A DNA stretch of 49,240 nt from CAZJWR01 sp964549765 (GCA_964549765.1 CAZJWR010000024.1:1-49240), one strand, 5' to 3'; counted from the first letter of the stretch, positions 35,237 through 44,518 are shown. Numbers and translations: made by a program. The notes: generated by a model not told the origin, from the sequence alone.

Positions 35237-36922
35237 ATGTCCGAAACGACCAACACCGACAACTGGCGCCCGGAATCTGAGGACAATCAGCCGGACCCGC
35301 TGGCGCTTCTCGGCCAGATAATCGCCGGGAAATACCGCATCGAATCGTTTATCGGCGAGGGCGGCTTCGGTAAGGTCTATACCGGCATCAATATCAACCT
35401 GGTGGAGCAGAAGGTCGTTATCAAATTCTTCACGCAGGCCAAGCTGCGGGACCGTTTCGACAAGGAAGCGCAAATTCTCTGCAAGCTGGATCATCCGGCC
35501 ATCTGCAGTCTGATCGATTACCTTCCCGCGGAACGCGCCCTGGTTATCCCCTTTATCGACGGCGTCGATCTTCGCCGGCAACTCAAGGAGACGGGGCCGC
35601 TCCCGCCGGATCAATTCATGACCGTCGTCTGGTCGGTGCTTGATGCGATCGAGTTCGCGCACAACAAATCCATCGCCCATCGCGATATCAAGCCAAGCAA
35701 CATCATGATCGACAAGAACGACAACGTCTGTATCATCGACTTCGGCATCGCCAAGGAGATAAAAGAGACTTCCACCAAAACCAGCTTTTTCGTGGGCACG
35801 CCCGATTTTGCCGCCCCCGAACGCCGGCAGGACAATCCCGGATACAACCCTTTCATCAGCGATATATACGAGCTGGGTATGACGTTCTATTACCTGGCCA
35901 CCAACCGTCACCTGTATCAGGACCGAAACGATCCCGACTACGGCGATTGGGATTTGCCCGCGACGGATAAGCTGTCTTCCCGGATGAAACGCGTCCTCAA
36001 GAAAGCCACCCATCCGGATCCCGCCCGGCGCTATCAATCGATCGGCGAGATGATCCGGGATTTCGATAAGGTCGTCTATCCGTATCGCCGGAAATTCGTA
36101 GCGCTGCGATCAATCGGCGCAGCCGCTGCCATAGCGGTTATCGTCGTCGGAGCCGACGCCGCCAATCAGCGTTATCATTTCGCGGACATCCCCCCGCTCA
36201 TCCGCTGGTCGTCCGCCCCATCCGAAACGACCCTCGGCGCGAATATCAAATCGGACCCGGGGACATTTCCGTTCGCGATCACAAACGAGACGCCCCCGGG
36301 TGATACCGAAACGGTGTCAGTCATTCCCCCACCGGCCGAAACCGTGGACAAACCGCCCACGCGGCCGCAAATGAAAATCGACGTCCTGCCGCCCGGATAT
36401 ACGGGTATGGAGGTCGACGGCCGATCCGAGTCCATCGGCCAGTATTTCGGAACGACTCCCGGCCAGCATGAGATACTGATCGAGCACGGCGATTTTCCCG
36501 TTTTCCGCACCTTCGCCCTGGTATCTCCATCCGATACCGCCCGATTGTCGTTCGACCTCAGAGATCGTTTTCCGTCGCTGGATTCGGCCAAAATGATGGT
36601 GCTTATTCTTCCCCGCATCGATGGGTACGGATTTGACCTGTATTGCAACGGAAAACCGCATCGATTCGACAAATCGCGTGAATACGATTTTTACTTGAAG
36701 AACGGCACGTGGAGGGTCTCCGCCGACGTCAGGCAGCTTACCCCCGGCGGCGCCGGCAGGCCGCAGGTGGATTCCATTGTGATCGGCGTTGTCGGTAAAA
36801 CCATGACGCGCCACATCGCCGGCAACACCGGTTTGCTCAATGTCAGCTCCGGCCCGGCCGGAGATCAAATGATGAAACTGCTGATATATTGGTCCGAAAT
36901 ACAAGGAAACGCCCGGAGGTAA
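35237..36922 (+). CDS. Membrane-anchored Ser/Thr protein kinase with PEGA-like extracytoplasmic domain
   Basis: 561 aa. The eukaryotic-like kinase domain (about 30-275) has a glycine-rich loop GEGGFGKV (40-47), catalytic Lys63, HRDIKPSN (148-155), DFG (168-170) and APE (193-195), so it should be active. A single membrane helix (about 283-299) follows. The outside part has a Thr/Pro-rich linker and a PEGA-like domain (MEVDGRSESIGQYFGTTPG ... HEILIEHGDF), often involved in surface contacts. ATG at 35237 is preferred over a GTG six codons earlier because AAGAG precedes it. It sits seven bases before the next gene. Likely partners are the FHA activator encoded at 28533 and the co-operonic secreted proteins; this is inferred from position. 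Confidence 0.93.
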   Translation: MSETTNTDNWRPESEDNQPDPLALLGQIIAGKYRIESFIGEGGFGKVYTGININLVEQKVVIKFFTQAKLRDRFDKEAQILCKLDHPAICSLIDYLPAERALVIPFIDGVDLRRQLKETGPLPPDQFMTVVWSVLDAIEFAHNKSIAHRDIKPSNIMIDKNDNVCIIDFGIAKEIKETSTKTSFFVGTPDFAAPERRQDNPGYNPFISDIYELGMTFYYLATNRHLYQDRNDPDYGDWDLPATDKLSSRMKRVLKKATHPDPARRYQSIGEMIRDFDKVVYPYRRKFVALRSIGAAAAIAVIVVGADAANQRYHFADIPPLIRWSSAPSETTLGANIKSDPGTFPFAITNETPPGDTETVSVIPPPAETVDKPPTRPQMKIDVLPPGYTGMEVDGRSESIGQYFGTTPGQHEILIEHGDFPVFRTFALVSPSDTARLSFDLRDRFPSLDSAKMMVLILPRIDGYGFDLYCNGKPHRFDKSREYDFYLKNGTWRVSADVRQLTPGGAGRPQVDSIVIGVVGKTMTRHIAGNTGLLNVSSGPAGDQMMKLLIYWSEIQGNARR

Positions 36923-36929
36923 CCGATAT

Positions 36930-37877
36930 ATGAAATCCAATCATCCCTTGTTCGCTCTGGCGTCGCTCGCGGCGCTGGGAAGCATGATGTTTTCCCTTTT
37001 CCTGCCCTGTCCCGGCCACGCGGCCACGCTGGACTGTGACTACGACGCGGAGAATCCCTCTCTCGATCATGCCGTCACGGCCTTTATGGACCCGGCCATG
37101 TTCGAATGCGCCGAGTTGGAAATCCGTGATGTCGTAACCGTGACGCCGCTGAGTGACCGTCAGACAATCGCTCGAGCCGATTTTTTGCTGGCCGGGGCGT
37201 TGTTCGGAAGGCAACTCAGCGCCGATATCCCCGATTCGGCGATTATCGAATATCTGGTCAAAGGGTTCGTGGCGTATCCGGACTGGACCGGGGAATGGTA
37301 TTTCCGGGACATGCCGAACTTTATGGATATGGTCGCGGTCGCCCGCCCGCAAGCCGACGCTCTCTTGACCTGTCCTTTCGATCCGGAGCAGCCATCTCTG
37401 GAACATGCCCGCGAAATGATGGCCCGTTATGATCTGTACGATTGCGCTGTTAATGAAACCTCGGCCGCCATCAATATATTCGAATCGGCTGAGACACCCG
37501 ACAGCGGCGCCATCGCCAACGCGTATTTTCTTCTTGGCCAAGCATATTACGGTCAAAACCTGATCGCCGGCTATTCCGATTCGGCCATCGTTCAGAACCT
37601 GGCCATGGGGTTTGTGTACAATCCGGGACGGCAGGGCGACTGGCTGTTCGCCAATCGCAGCGATTTCATGAACCTGATCCCCATCGCCGAAGCGGAAGCG
37701 GAAGCGATACGCGGCCCTGAGCACAAAACCCCCACATGGAAACGGATTTTGCTTTTCGGCGGCATTGGCGCCGCCGTCGCCGGCGTATTGGTGGCCGTTA
37801 TCGGCAGCGATTCCGGGAAGGCCACGCCGGTGGACAGCACTATCCCGTACTTCCCGCAGCCGCCGCAGAAGAAATAG
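36930..37877 (+). CDS. Secreted or membrane protein with a two-fold repeated unknown domain
   Basis: 315 aa; I recognise no named family. A signal peptide (about 1-32) precedes two similar segments of about 110 residues: 34-146 (LDCDYDAENPSLDHA ... FLLAGALFGRQL ... DSAIIEYLVKGFVAYP) and 147-262 (LTCPFDPEQPSLEHA ... YFLLGQAYYGQNL ... DSAIVQNLAMGFVYNP). Each starts with a paired Cys pattern and contains helices with a TPR-like look. A C-terminal helix (about 272-290, ILLFGGIGAAVAGVLVAVI) may anchor it, followed by a Pro-rich tail. It begins seven bases after the kinase stop and is surely co-translated. A role as kinase ligand, sensor or substrate is plausible but unproven. Confidence 0.85.
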   Translation: MKSNHPLFALASLAALGSMMFSLFLPCPGHAATLDCDYDAENPSLDHAVTAFMDPAMFECAELEIRDVVTVTPLSDRQTIARADFLLAGALFGRQLSADIPDSAIIEYLVKGFVAYPDWTGEWYFRDMPNFMDMVAVARPQADALLTCPFDPEQPSLEHAREMMARYDLYDCAVNETSAAINIFESAETPDSGAIANAYFLLGQAYYGQNLIAGYSDSAIVQNLAMGFVYNPGRQGDWLFANRSDFMNLIPIAEAEAEAIRGPEHKTPTWKRILLFGGIGAAVAGVLVAVIGSDSGKATPVDSTIPYFPQPPQKK

Positions 37878-37910
37878 CGGAAATTGTTTACGCGTCACGG
37901 GGATGAGTGG

Positions 37911-38690
37911 TTAGATTTCGTTACGCAGGATTTCGAAAAATCTATTTCGGGCGTTTCTTTCGATCCACGGGTAATGGCCGCATCGGGGCAACAGGTAAAA
38001 TCGCACATGAGGTAGACAATTTTCCAAAAATGGGCGTATACCCTCGATCGGATGCGGATCGTAATTCCCGTGAATTACGACCGTGGGCGCTTTGATTTTC
38101 AAAAATTCCCCCATGAGATATCCGGGCCGGTCCCGGAGCGCGACAAAATCCGACCAGACTCCGGCAAAAATATCGTTCTGAATCTCGATGATTTCCAGAT
38201 TCACCGTCGTGGGATCATAGACGTCGGTATCGAACAGCATCTCCCCCCATTCGCTCATGAGCCGCTGCCGATCCTTGGCCGATGCCGTCTCGATTTCTGT
38301 CATGATTTCAGCGTATCGCTTGCGCCTCCCGTCGTCCAATCGCCCCATGCGGATACCCTCTATGCGGGAAGAATTTTCGGCATCGTAGACGGCGCTGCCT
38401 ATCAAAATCAACTTGCGCACCAGATGAGGCGTTCGTGCCGCGAGAAAAAGAGCCAGGACTGCGCCCCATGACGATCCGATCAATGTCACCGGGATATCGG
38501 CGGATGTCGTCAATTGTCCCTGCAGTTCCTCGATCTGCCCGTCGAGCGAGTCTTTCGTTTGAAGCGGTTCGAGGACGCCCATTGTCCGCGACAGTTCTCG
38601 TGCGACCGGCGCCATATATCCCGGCGCTCCCGGCCCACCGTGAAGGATAGCGACTCTAAACGGTGCTTCGCCGTAAACTCGTACGTTCAT
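37911..38690 (-). CDS. Alpha/beta hydrolase
   Basis: 259 aa. The HGGPG oxyanion motif (residues 17-21) is as in proline iminopeptidases. The nucleophile elbow is GSSWGA, the acidic residue lies in HGNYDPHP and the catalytic His in RCGHYPWIE. The fold is therefore complete. Substrate could be a peptide, ester or lactone; the HGGPG motif hints at an aminopeptidase-like relative, but the protein is shorter than iminopeptidases and lacks their typical cap. GAGG lies eight bases before the ATG. It converges with the kinase operon (33-bp gap) and is 50 bp after the small membrane protein gene. Confidence 0.85.
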   Translation of the reverse strand: MNVRVYGEAPFRVAILHGGPGAPGYMAPVARELSRTMGVLEPLQTKDSLDGQIEELQGQLTTSADIPVTLIGSSWGAVLALFLAARTPHLVRKLILIGSAVYDAENSSRIEGIRMGRLDDGRRKRYAEIMTEIETASAKDRQRLMSEWGEMLFDTDVYDPTTVNLEIIEIQNDIFAGVWSDFVALRDRPGYLMGEFLKIKAPTVVIHGNYDPHPIEGIRPFLENCLPHVRFYLLPRCGHYPWIERNARNRFFEILRNEI

Positions 38691-38740
38691 GTTTATGGCC
38701 TCATGAGTCGTCGGGTCATGGATGGCATACTAGAGAAAGC

Positions 38741-39160
38741 TCAACTGAGCAAATGTCGATAATAGATGAGGCTGGATAGAAGCATGGCCAGGCCGATGGC
38801 GGCGTAGATCGGCATGATATACATTTTCGAGATCGGCAGGTGGCGCAGCGTGTACCCCATCGCCATCATGACGATGACGATCGCATAACTGCGGGCGTTC
38901 TGAAAGGCGAATAAACAGACCCGGTCTTTTCCCGGCGCCTGCGCGAAAATCCTCGCGATATTCACTTTCACCAGCCGCGAAAAACCGAACCGGAAAATCA
39001 CCACGCCCGCCGCCACGCCGGCGATTATCCAGGGAAGTTCGACATCACGATACGGAAGAATCCAGTACGTCGCGGCGATCATCAGACCGATCCCGACCGC
39101 TGACCAGACTATCCCCGCCAGTAGTACCAGAGTTTTTCTTTTTGCCGCCGGAGCTTTCAT
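38741..39160 (-). CDS. Small four-helix integral membrane protein of unknown function
   Basis: 139 aa with four predicted helices: about 11-32, 40-58, 88-104 and 112-134. A conserved-looking stretch FAFQNARSYAIVIVMMAMGYTLRH lies between helices 2 and 4. No enzymatic motif is visible. The ATG has no Shine-Dalgarno sequence, and a perfect TATAAT (39169-39174, minus) lies only eight bases upstream, suggesting a leaderless mRNA. Its neighbours, an alpha/beta hydrolase and hemN, give no functional clue. Confidence 0.7.
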   Translation of the reverse strand: MKAPAAKRKTLVLLAGIVWSAVGIGLMIAATYWILPYRDVELPWIIAGVAAGVVIFRFGFSRLVKVNIARIFAQAPGKDRVCLFAFQNARSYAIVIVMMAMGYTLRHLPISKMYIMPIYAAIGLAMLLSSLIYYRHLLS

Positions 39161-39174
39161 ATCAATTCATTATA
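39161..39174 (-). promoter_or_regulatory. Perfect -10 box immediately upstream of an ATG
   Basis: TATAAT occupies 39174-39169 on the minus strand, eight bases before the ATG at 39160. Normal initiation 6-8 bases after the -10 would start the transcript at or next to the A of ATG. The -35 region has only a weak match (GGTAAA). There is no ribosome binding site, consistent with leaderless translation. Confidence 0.4.
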
Positions 39175-39281
39175 CTTGTATGGATGGCCTGTTTACCAGT
39201 CATATTTTCGGTAATAATAATCTGTCCATTGTTTCGAATCTTATTCCGCGGCGGGACATTCGGCCTATGGGCATGTTGACG

Positions 39282-40682
39282 CTAAATCGTCTGTGAGAAG
39301 GTGGGACGTTTGCCCTCCTGCGGGAAATCGAGATAGGCATCGAACGTCATGGCGATATTCCGCACGAATGTCCGTCCCAGAGGCGTGATGTCCAGCCCGC
39401 TGTCGGATACGGTAATAAAGCCATCCTCGATAAACGGCGCCAGTTTCACATGTTGCTGCGGGAAATACTGGTCATAATCGACATTGAACCGCTTCCGCAA
39501 TGCATCGAACCGCAGTCGGAAATTGCACATCAACGATGCTATGACATACTGCCGGACGAGATCGTCGTGCGACAACGTCATCCCCCGGTACACCGCCAGG
39601 CCGGCATCGACAACGGCCTGCTTGTACTCGTCCAGTTTCGAATGATTCTGGAAAAAGCCGTTTTCCACATAACCGATCGCTGACATCCCGAAACCGATCA
39701 TATCCTCCGCCGCATGAACCGTATATCCCATGAAATTGCGGTGCAGCCGCCCATCGTCCTGCGCCAGCGACAATTCGTCCTCGGGCAGGGCGAAATGATC
39801 CATGCCGATCTGCCGATACCCGGCGTCGGTGAATTTTTCGATACTCTGCGCAAACAACCGGTACTTGCTCTCGGTCGACGGCAGCGCCTCGGGGCTGATC
39901 AAATGCTGATGCGATTTCAAGTTCGGCAGATAGGCAAAGGAATATACGGCGACCCGGTCGGGCCGCATCGCGATCACCTTGTCGATCGTTTTCGCGAATC
40001 CTTCCACGGTCTGATTCGGCAGACCGTAGATGAGATCGAAATTGATTCCCTTGAACCCCAGCCGCCGGCAGTGATCGTATATCTCTTTGACCCGTGCTTC
40101 CGGCTGTATCCGCCCGGCAGCCTCCTGCACTAAAGGGTCGAAATCCTGCACACCCAGAGACGCCCGGTTGAATCCGCGCGATACCAGGAACTCCAGCTGT
40201 TCGACGGTCGTCACGCGCGGATCGAGTTCGATCGATTTCTCAAAGCCGTCGGTAAAGGTGAAATGCTTTTCGAAGGCGCCGATTATTTTTTCCAGCCCGG
40301 CGATATCAAGAAAGGTTGGGGTGCCGCCGCCGAAATGGAGCTGGCTGACCGTCCGGCGTTCGCCGAGCAGATTCGCCACCGTTTCGATTTCATGAATCAA
40401 CCGATCCAGATATTCGTCGGCGCGCGCCTGAGAATTGGACACATACGTATTGCATCCGCAATAGAAGCATCGCTTGCGGCAAAAGGGAATATGGCAATAA
40501 ATCGCCAGCGGCTTATCTGAATGAACCGAGGCCGCTTTCAGCGTCCCGCGATATGTCCCGGAATCCACTTCGCCGTTCCATATCGGGGCGGTCGGATAAC
40601 TGGTGTAGCGCGGGCCGGGGCGGTCGTATTTGCGCAGCAGATCGATGGGAATCGAAGTAACGTCGGCGTTTCGTTTGCTCAT
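39282..40682 (-). CDS. hemN: Oxygen-independent coproporphyrinogen III oxidase
   Basis: 466 aa, the expected HemN length (E. coli 457). It is a radical SAM enzyme that oxidatively decarboxylates coproporphyrinogen III without oxygen. It shows RPGPRYTSYPTAP near the N-terminus and IPFCRKRCFYCGCNT with Cys68, Cys72 and Cys75 as cluster ligands plus Cys77, the true HemN signature that HemW lacks. FGGGTPTFL and the HemN C-terminal domain are also present. Last gene of the heme operon, overlapping hemE by four bases. It implies anaerobic or microaerobic heme synthesis. Confidence 0.97.
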   Translation of the reverse strand: MSKRNADVTSIPIDLLRKYDRPGPRYTSYPTAPIWNGEVDSGTYRGTLKAASVHSDKPLAIYCHIPFCRKRCFYCGCNTYVSNSQARADEYLDRLIHEIETVANLLGERRTVSQLHFGGGTPTFLDIAGLEKIIGAFEKHFTFTDGFEKSIELDPRVTTVEQLEFLVSRGFNRASLGVQDFDPLVQEAAGRIQPEARVKEIYDHCRRLGFKGINFDLIYGLPNQTVEGFAKTIDKVIAMRPDRVAVYSFAYLPNLKSHQHLISPEALPSTESKYRLFAQSIEKFTDAGYRQIGMDHFALPEDELSLAQDDGRLHRNFMGYTVHAAEDMIGFGMSAIGYVENGFFQNHSKLDEYKQAVVDAGLAVYRGMTLSHDDLVRQYVIASLMCNFRLRFDALRKRFNVDYDQYFPQQHVKLAPFIEDGFITVSDSGLDITPLGRTFVRNIAMTFDAYLDFPQEGKRPTFSQTI

Positions 40683-41707
40683 GATGTCCGGTATCCGTGA
40701 ACGGTTTTAACCAGGGCATGCACTGACTCCAACGGCGTGGCCGGAAGTATCCCGTGGCCGAGATTAAAAATGAATCGATCGTGATCGCCGACGCTGTCGA
40801 GAATGCGACGCGTGCAATCGGCGACGTGCTCGGGGGAACCGAAAAGTGCAGCAGGATCAAGGTTGCCCTGGATGGCCTTGCCGGGAAGCGCCGCGGCAGC
40901 CTCGGCTAGGTCGACACGATAATCGACGCCGACTACCTCACAATCGATGTCGCGAACGATGGACAGATACGGCGCGATATTATTGACGAACAATATACGC
41001 GGAACGCCCTTATCCTTCAGCGATGCGAATATCCGGCTTACCGGATCGGCCGACCGGCGAAGGAAATCATTCTGGGATAAAATACCGCCCCAGCTTTCGA
41101 ATATCTTTACCGCATCCGCCCCGGCGTCAACCTGTGCAGTCAGATATTTCGCGGTGATATCGCTCAGCAGATCGATCAGTTTTTCCGACGCCTGCGGATA
41201 TCGATGCAGAAAACTCTTGGCCTTGTTGAAATGCTTGGAGCCTTGTCCCTCGATGAGGTAACAGGCGAGGGTGAACGGCGAACCGGCGAAGCCGATGAGC
41301 GGCTTGTCGGGGATATTTTTTTTGATTTCCCGGATGCCGTCGAAAACGAATGGCAGCTCGCGGACAACGTCATAATCGCGCAGGCGATCCACGTCTTCAG
41401 GACCCGATATCACCGGCGAAATAACCGGCCCGCCCTCGGGGAAATCGATGGAAACGCCCATCGGCGGCAGCACCGTCAGGATATCCGAAAACAAAATGGC
41501 GGCGTCGAGATCGAAGCGAACCATCGGTTGACGGACGACTTCGGCGATCAATTGCGGCGAACGGCACAGTTCGAGAAACGACGCTTTCTCGCGCACCGAA
41601 CGATATTCGGGAAGGTACCGTCCGGCCTGCCGCATGATCCATACCGGGATGGTTCCTTTGTTGCGGGCATAGCAGGCATCTATGAAATTGCTGCCGTTCA
41701 GGCCCAT
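40679..41707 (-). CDS. hemE: Uroporphyrinogen III decarboxylase
   Basis: 342 aa, standard length. It converts uroporphyrinogen III to coproporphyrinogen III by removing four carboxyl groups. The N-terminal signature PVWIMRQAGRYLPEYR holds the substrate-binding Arg. GFAGSPFTLACYLIEG and the late NLGHGILPATP are also diagnostic. The start overlaps the hemL stop by ten bases and the stop overlaps the hemN start by four, so translation of the three genes is coupled. Supplies the substrate for the downstream HemN. Confidence 0.97.
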   Translation of the reverse strand: MGLNGSNFIDACYARNKGTIPVWIMRQAGRYLPEYRSVREKASFLELCRSPQLIAEVVRQPMVRFDLDAAILFSDILTVLPPMGVSIDFPEGGPVISPVISGPEDVDRLRDYDVVRELPFVFDGIREIKKNIPDKPLIGFAGSPFTLACYLIEGQGSKHFNKAKSFLHRYPQASEKLIDLLSDITAKYLTAQVDAGADAVKIFESWGGILSQNDFLRRSADPVSRIFASLKDKGVPRILFVNNIAPYLSIVRDIDCEVVGVDYRVDLAEAAAALPGKAIQGNLDPAALFGSPEHVADCTRRILDSVGDHDRFIFNLGHGILPATPLESVHALVKTVHGYRTS

Positions 41708-43029
41708 TCGTGCGCTTCCTTCTTGATGGCCTCCGCCAATATCTCGACCGCATCGTCCAGCATTTCGTCGGTATGGGCGTTCGAGATGAAGCAGACTTCG
41801 TATCCGGACGGCGGCAAATACACACCGCGATTTAGGACACTTTCGTGCATGCGGTTGTAATGCGAGACGCCGTCTTTGTCGATGGCCGACGCCGAACGCG
41901 GTAGGTCGCGCTGGAAAACGATCCAGAATATCGACGCCACCCCGGCGATATTCACCGCGCTGCCGTTGACGCGGTTCAATAATTCCGTGACAAACCGCCG
42001 GTTCTTTTGTTCCAGCCGGGCATGGATGCGGCCGTCGGCCAGTTTCTTCAGCGTCGCCAGTCCGGCCGTCATCGCCACCGGATTTCCCGACAACGTGCCC
42101 GCCTGATATACCGGTCCCAGTGGAGAGAGAACATTCATCACATCGCGCCGTCCCCCGAAGGCCCCCACCGGCATGCCCCCACCGATGATTTTTCCATACG
42201 TTACCAGATCGGGGCGGATACCGTAATAATCGGCCGCGCCGCCCATGCCCAGACGGAAGCCGGTGATGACCTCATCCAATATCAGCAGGGCCCCGTGCCG
42301 CTCGGTCAGGGCGCGAAGCAGCCGCATATAATCATGCCGTTGAATCAGCAGTCCGTTGTTGGCCGGAATCCCCTCGACGATAACCGCCGCCAGTTCGTCG
42401 CCGTGCTTTTTGAAAAATTCCTCGAGGGCTTCCTCGTCGTCCAGCGGCAACACCGCCGTATGCTTGGTGAACTCGGCGGGGACGCCCGCCGAAGAGGGCT
42501 GCCCGAACGTTGCCAGCCCCGACCCGGCCTGTACCAGCAGATAGTCGCAATGCCCGTGATAGCAGCCGTCGAATTTTAAAATCATATCGCGACCGGTAAA
42601 CCCGCGCGCCACCCGTATCGCCGACATAACCGCTTCGGTTCCCGACGATACAAACCGGATGCTCTCCACGGCGTCGATCTGGCTGACGATAAAATCGGCC
42701 AATTGATATTCCAATTCCGTCGTCGCGCCGTAGGTCATGCCGCGGTCCACCTGTTCCTTGACCGCCGCTATGACGTCGGGATCGGCATGTCCCAGAATCA
42801 ACGGTCCCCAGGAGGAGCAAAAGTCGAGATAGCGATTGCCGTCGACGTCGAATAGATATGCCCCCTCGCCTTTGGCGATAAACCGGGGCTTGCCGCCGAC
42901 CGCTTTGAACGCCCGCACCGGCGAATTGACGCCGCCGGGCATGACTTTTTCGGCCTGTTCCTTCAATAGTTCCGATTTGGTCGTGATAAACGCCTTGTCT
43001 TCGGTCTTTTTCTTGGTCGAATCGTCCAT
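41698..43029 (-). CDS. hemL: Glutamate-1-semialdehyde 2,1-aminomutase
   Basis: 443 aa from the ATG at 43029; a TTG five codons upstream is possible but poorly placed. It is a PLP enzyme converting glutamate-1-semialdehyde into 5-aminolevulinate. It carries MPGGVNSPVRAF near the start, VSSGTEAVMSAIRVARG for phosphate binding, LDEVITGFR, and YGKIIGGGMPVGAFGG with the PLP lysine. These are all HemL hallmarks. It lies 151 bp after hemA, giving the C5 pathway pair in order. Other class III aminotransferases are excluded by the full set of HemL motifs. Confidence 0.97.
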   Translation of the reverse strand: MDDSTKKKTEDKAFITTKSELLKEQAEKVMPGGVNSPVRAFKAVGGKPRFIAKGEGAYLFDVDGNRYLDFCSSWGPLILGHADPDVIAAVKEQVDRGMTYGATTELEYQLADFIVSQIDAVESIRFVSSGTEAVMSAIRVARGFTGRDMILKFDGCYHGHCDYLLVQAGSGLATFGQPSSAGVPAEFTKHTAVLPLDDEEALEEFFKKHGDELAAVIVEGIPANNGLLIQRHDYMRLLRALTERHGALLILDEVITGFRLGMGGAADYYGIRPDLVTYGKIIGGGMPVGAFGGRRDVMNVLSPLGPVYQAGTLSGNPVAMTAGLATLKKLADGRIHARLEQKNRRFVTELLNRVNGSAVNIAGVASIFWIVFQRDLPRSASAIDKDGVSHYNRMHESVLNRGVYLPPSGYEVCFISNAHTDEMLDDAVEILAEAIKKEAHEWA

Positions 43030-43180
43030 TGGATTAATCCGCAATTTTGAGTCGATTGTCCTTCTTCATGATACGCCGTTAATTATCGCAACAATGGCAT
43101 TTCCGGGCAATATGAATCATCGAAAATCACTACTGAATTGAAACGGTGGAAAACATCGATCGGTTCCGACGCGCCGCAGG

Positions 43181-44449
43181 TTAAACCGCCTCGCGAAAAT
43201 TTTGCGCCGGATTGGGTAGATTCAACTCCTGGCCCTTCTCGACCAGTTGCTGCGACAATCGCCGCACCGGCCCGAATGTTGACTGGCCGATGAGCTTGGT
43301 GACAACACGGAGGACGGCTTCCTGATCCTCTGTCGCCAGAGACGTAACCCTTTTACTGAACAGCTCGCCCAGCGCTTTTTCGGCCGTCTCCAATGTTTCC
43401 CGGTAGGTGTCTTGGAATATCGGTTTGAGCGACACTTCGATTTGATTGGACAAATATTTATTGACCGCGTTACGGACGATCTCGTTGGCTTTGCCGGCTT
43501 CGACGAATTTCTGCCGGAGGCTTCCCTGACTTTTGGCCTTCAGCGCCGGGATATCTATCAGCGAAACGCGGTCGTCGCCGACAAAATCGAGGCAGAAATC
43601 GCGCGGCACGGCCAAATCGATACAGACGACGCGCCGGCCATGTCCGGCCAGACGATCCAGAAATTCGCCGTCGAATATCGGCTCTACCGAAGCCGTGGCG
43701 GAAACAATGGCGTCTATCGCGGGCGGCGTTTGCAGGAATTGGTCCAACCGCATCGCCTCGCCGCCGAATTCGTCGGCCAAATCCTCGGCCTTGGAAAACG
43801 TCCTGTTCACGAATAGCAATTTCCCGCCCAGCGATTCCCGGACGAACCTGGCCAGCTTGACCTGCATCTTGCCCGATCCGATCAGCGCCACCAGCGGATT
43901 TTCGGCCGAGTTCAGCCCGGCGCGTAATTCATTGCCCGCCAGCGACGCCATCGACAACGCCCCCTCGCCGAGGCTCGTCTGCGATTTGACCTTGCGCGCC
44001 ACATTGAGCGCCTCTTGAATCAAGCTGTCCAATACCGGCCCGGTCAGCCCGGCTTCGGACGCATCCAGATGGGCTTGTTTGAACTGGCCGGCTATTTGAT
44101 TTTCGCCCAGAACCAGAGATTCCAAAGACGACGCCGTCCGAAACAGATGGGTGATGGCATCTTTTCCTTCGAAATGATAAAAATCGTTGGGGAAAAAACT
44201 GATATCGCGGCGCTCGCTGAAGAAAGTATCTATCAGTCGGTGCATAATGCGAGCGCCGCGATTCGGTCTGGAGGTCACATAAATGAATTCGACCCGATTA
44301 CATGTGGCCAGGTAAACAAGTTCGTCAAGATCGAGTATGGCTTTGATTTCAGTGAGAGTATCGTTCTTTTGGTCGCGATCGAGCGTCAATTTTTCCAGAA
44401 GAGGCATGTTTTGCTGCCAGATCGAGGTGCCGATGATTCCGAGTTCCAT
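43181..44449 (-). CDS. hemA: Glutamyl-tRNA reductase
   Basis: 422 aa. It reduces Glu-tRNA(Glu) with NADPH to glutamate-1-semialdehyde, the committed step of C5 tetrapyrrole synthesis. Catalytic Cys50 lies in ATCNRVE. LGENQIAGQFKQA, the NADPH-binding LIGSGKMQVKLARF and the helical dimerisation tail are all present. GGAG lies just before the ATG. First gene of the heme operon hemA-hemL-hemE-hemN; hemB, hemC and hemD are absent here. An inverted repeat in the upstream region may be a control site. Confidence 0.97.
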   Translation of the reverse strand: MELGIIGTSIWQQNMPLLEKLTLDRDQKNDTLTEIKAILDLDELVYLATCNRVEFIYVTSRPNRGARIMHRLIDTFFSERRDISFFPNDFYHFEGKDAITHLFRTASSLESLVLGENQIAGQFKQAHLDASEAGLTGPVLDSLIQEALNVARKVKSQTSLGEGALSMASLAGNELRAGLNSAENPLVALIGSGKMQVKLARFVRESLGGKLLFVNRTFSKAEDLADEFGGEAMRLDQFLQTPPAIDAIVSATASVEPIFDGEFLDRLAGHGRRVVCIDLAVPRDFCLDFVGDDRVSLIDIPALKAKSQGSLRQKFVEAGKANEIVRNAVNKYLSNQIEVSLKPIFQDTYRETLETAEKALGELFSKRVTSLATEDQEAVLRVVTKLIGQSTFGPVRRLSQQLVEKGQELNLPNPAQNFREAV

Positions 44450-44518
44450 TCGACTCCGTTTCCCTTTATCCCATAATTCGTGAATCTTTTTACATCATTT
44501 CGCCCCAAAATAGCCGAC

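Noticed and set aside
35069..36037. 322-codon antisense frame across the kinase gene start
   Set aside because: Overlaps two certain genes and has no homology I can see.
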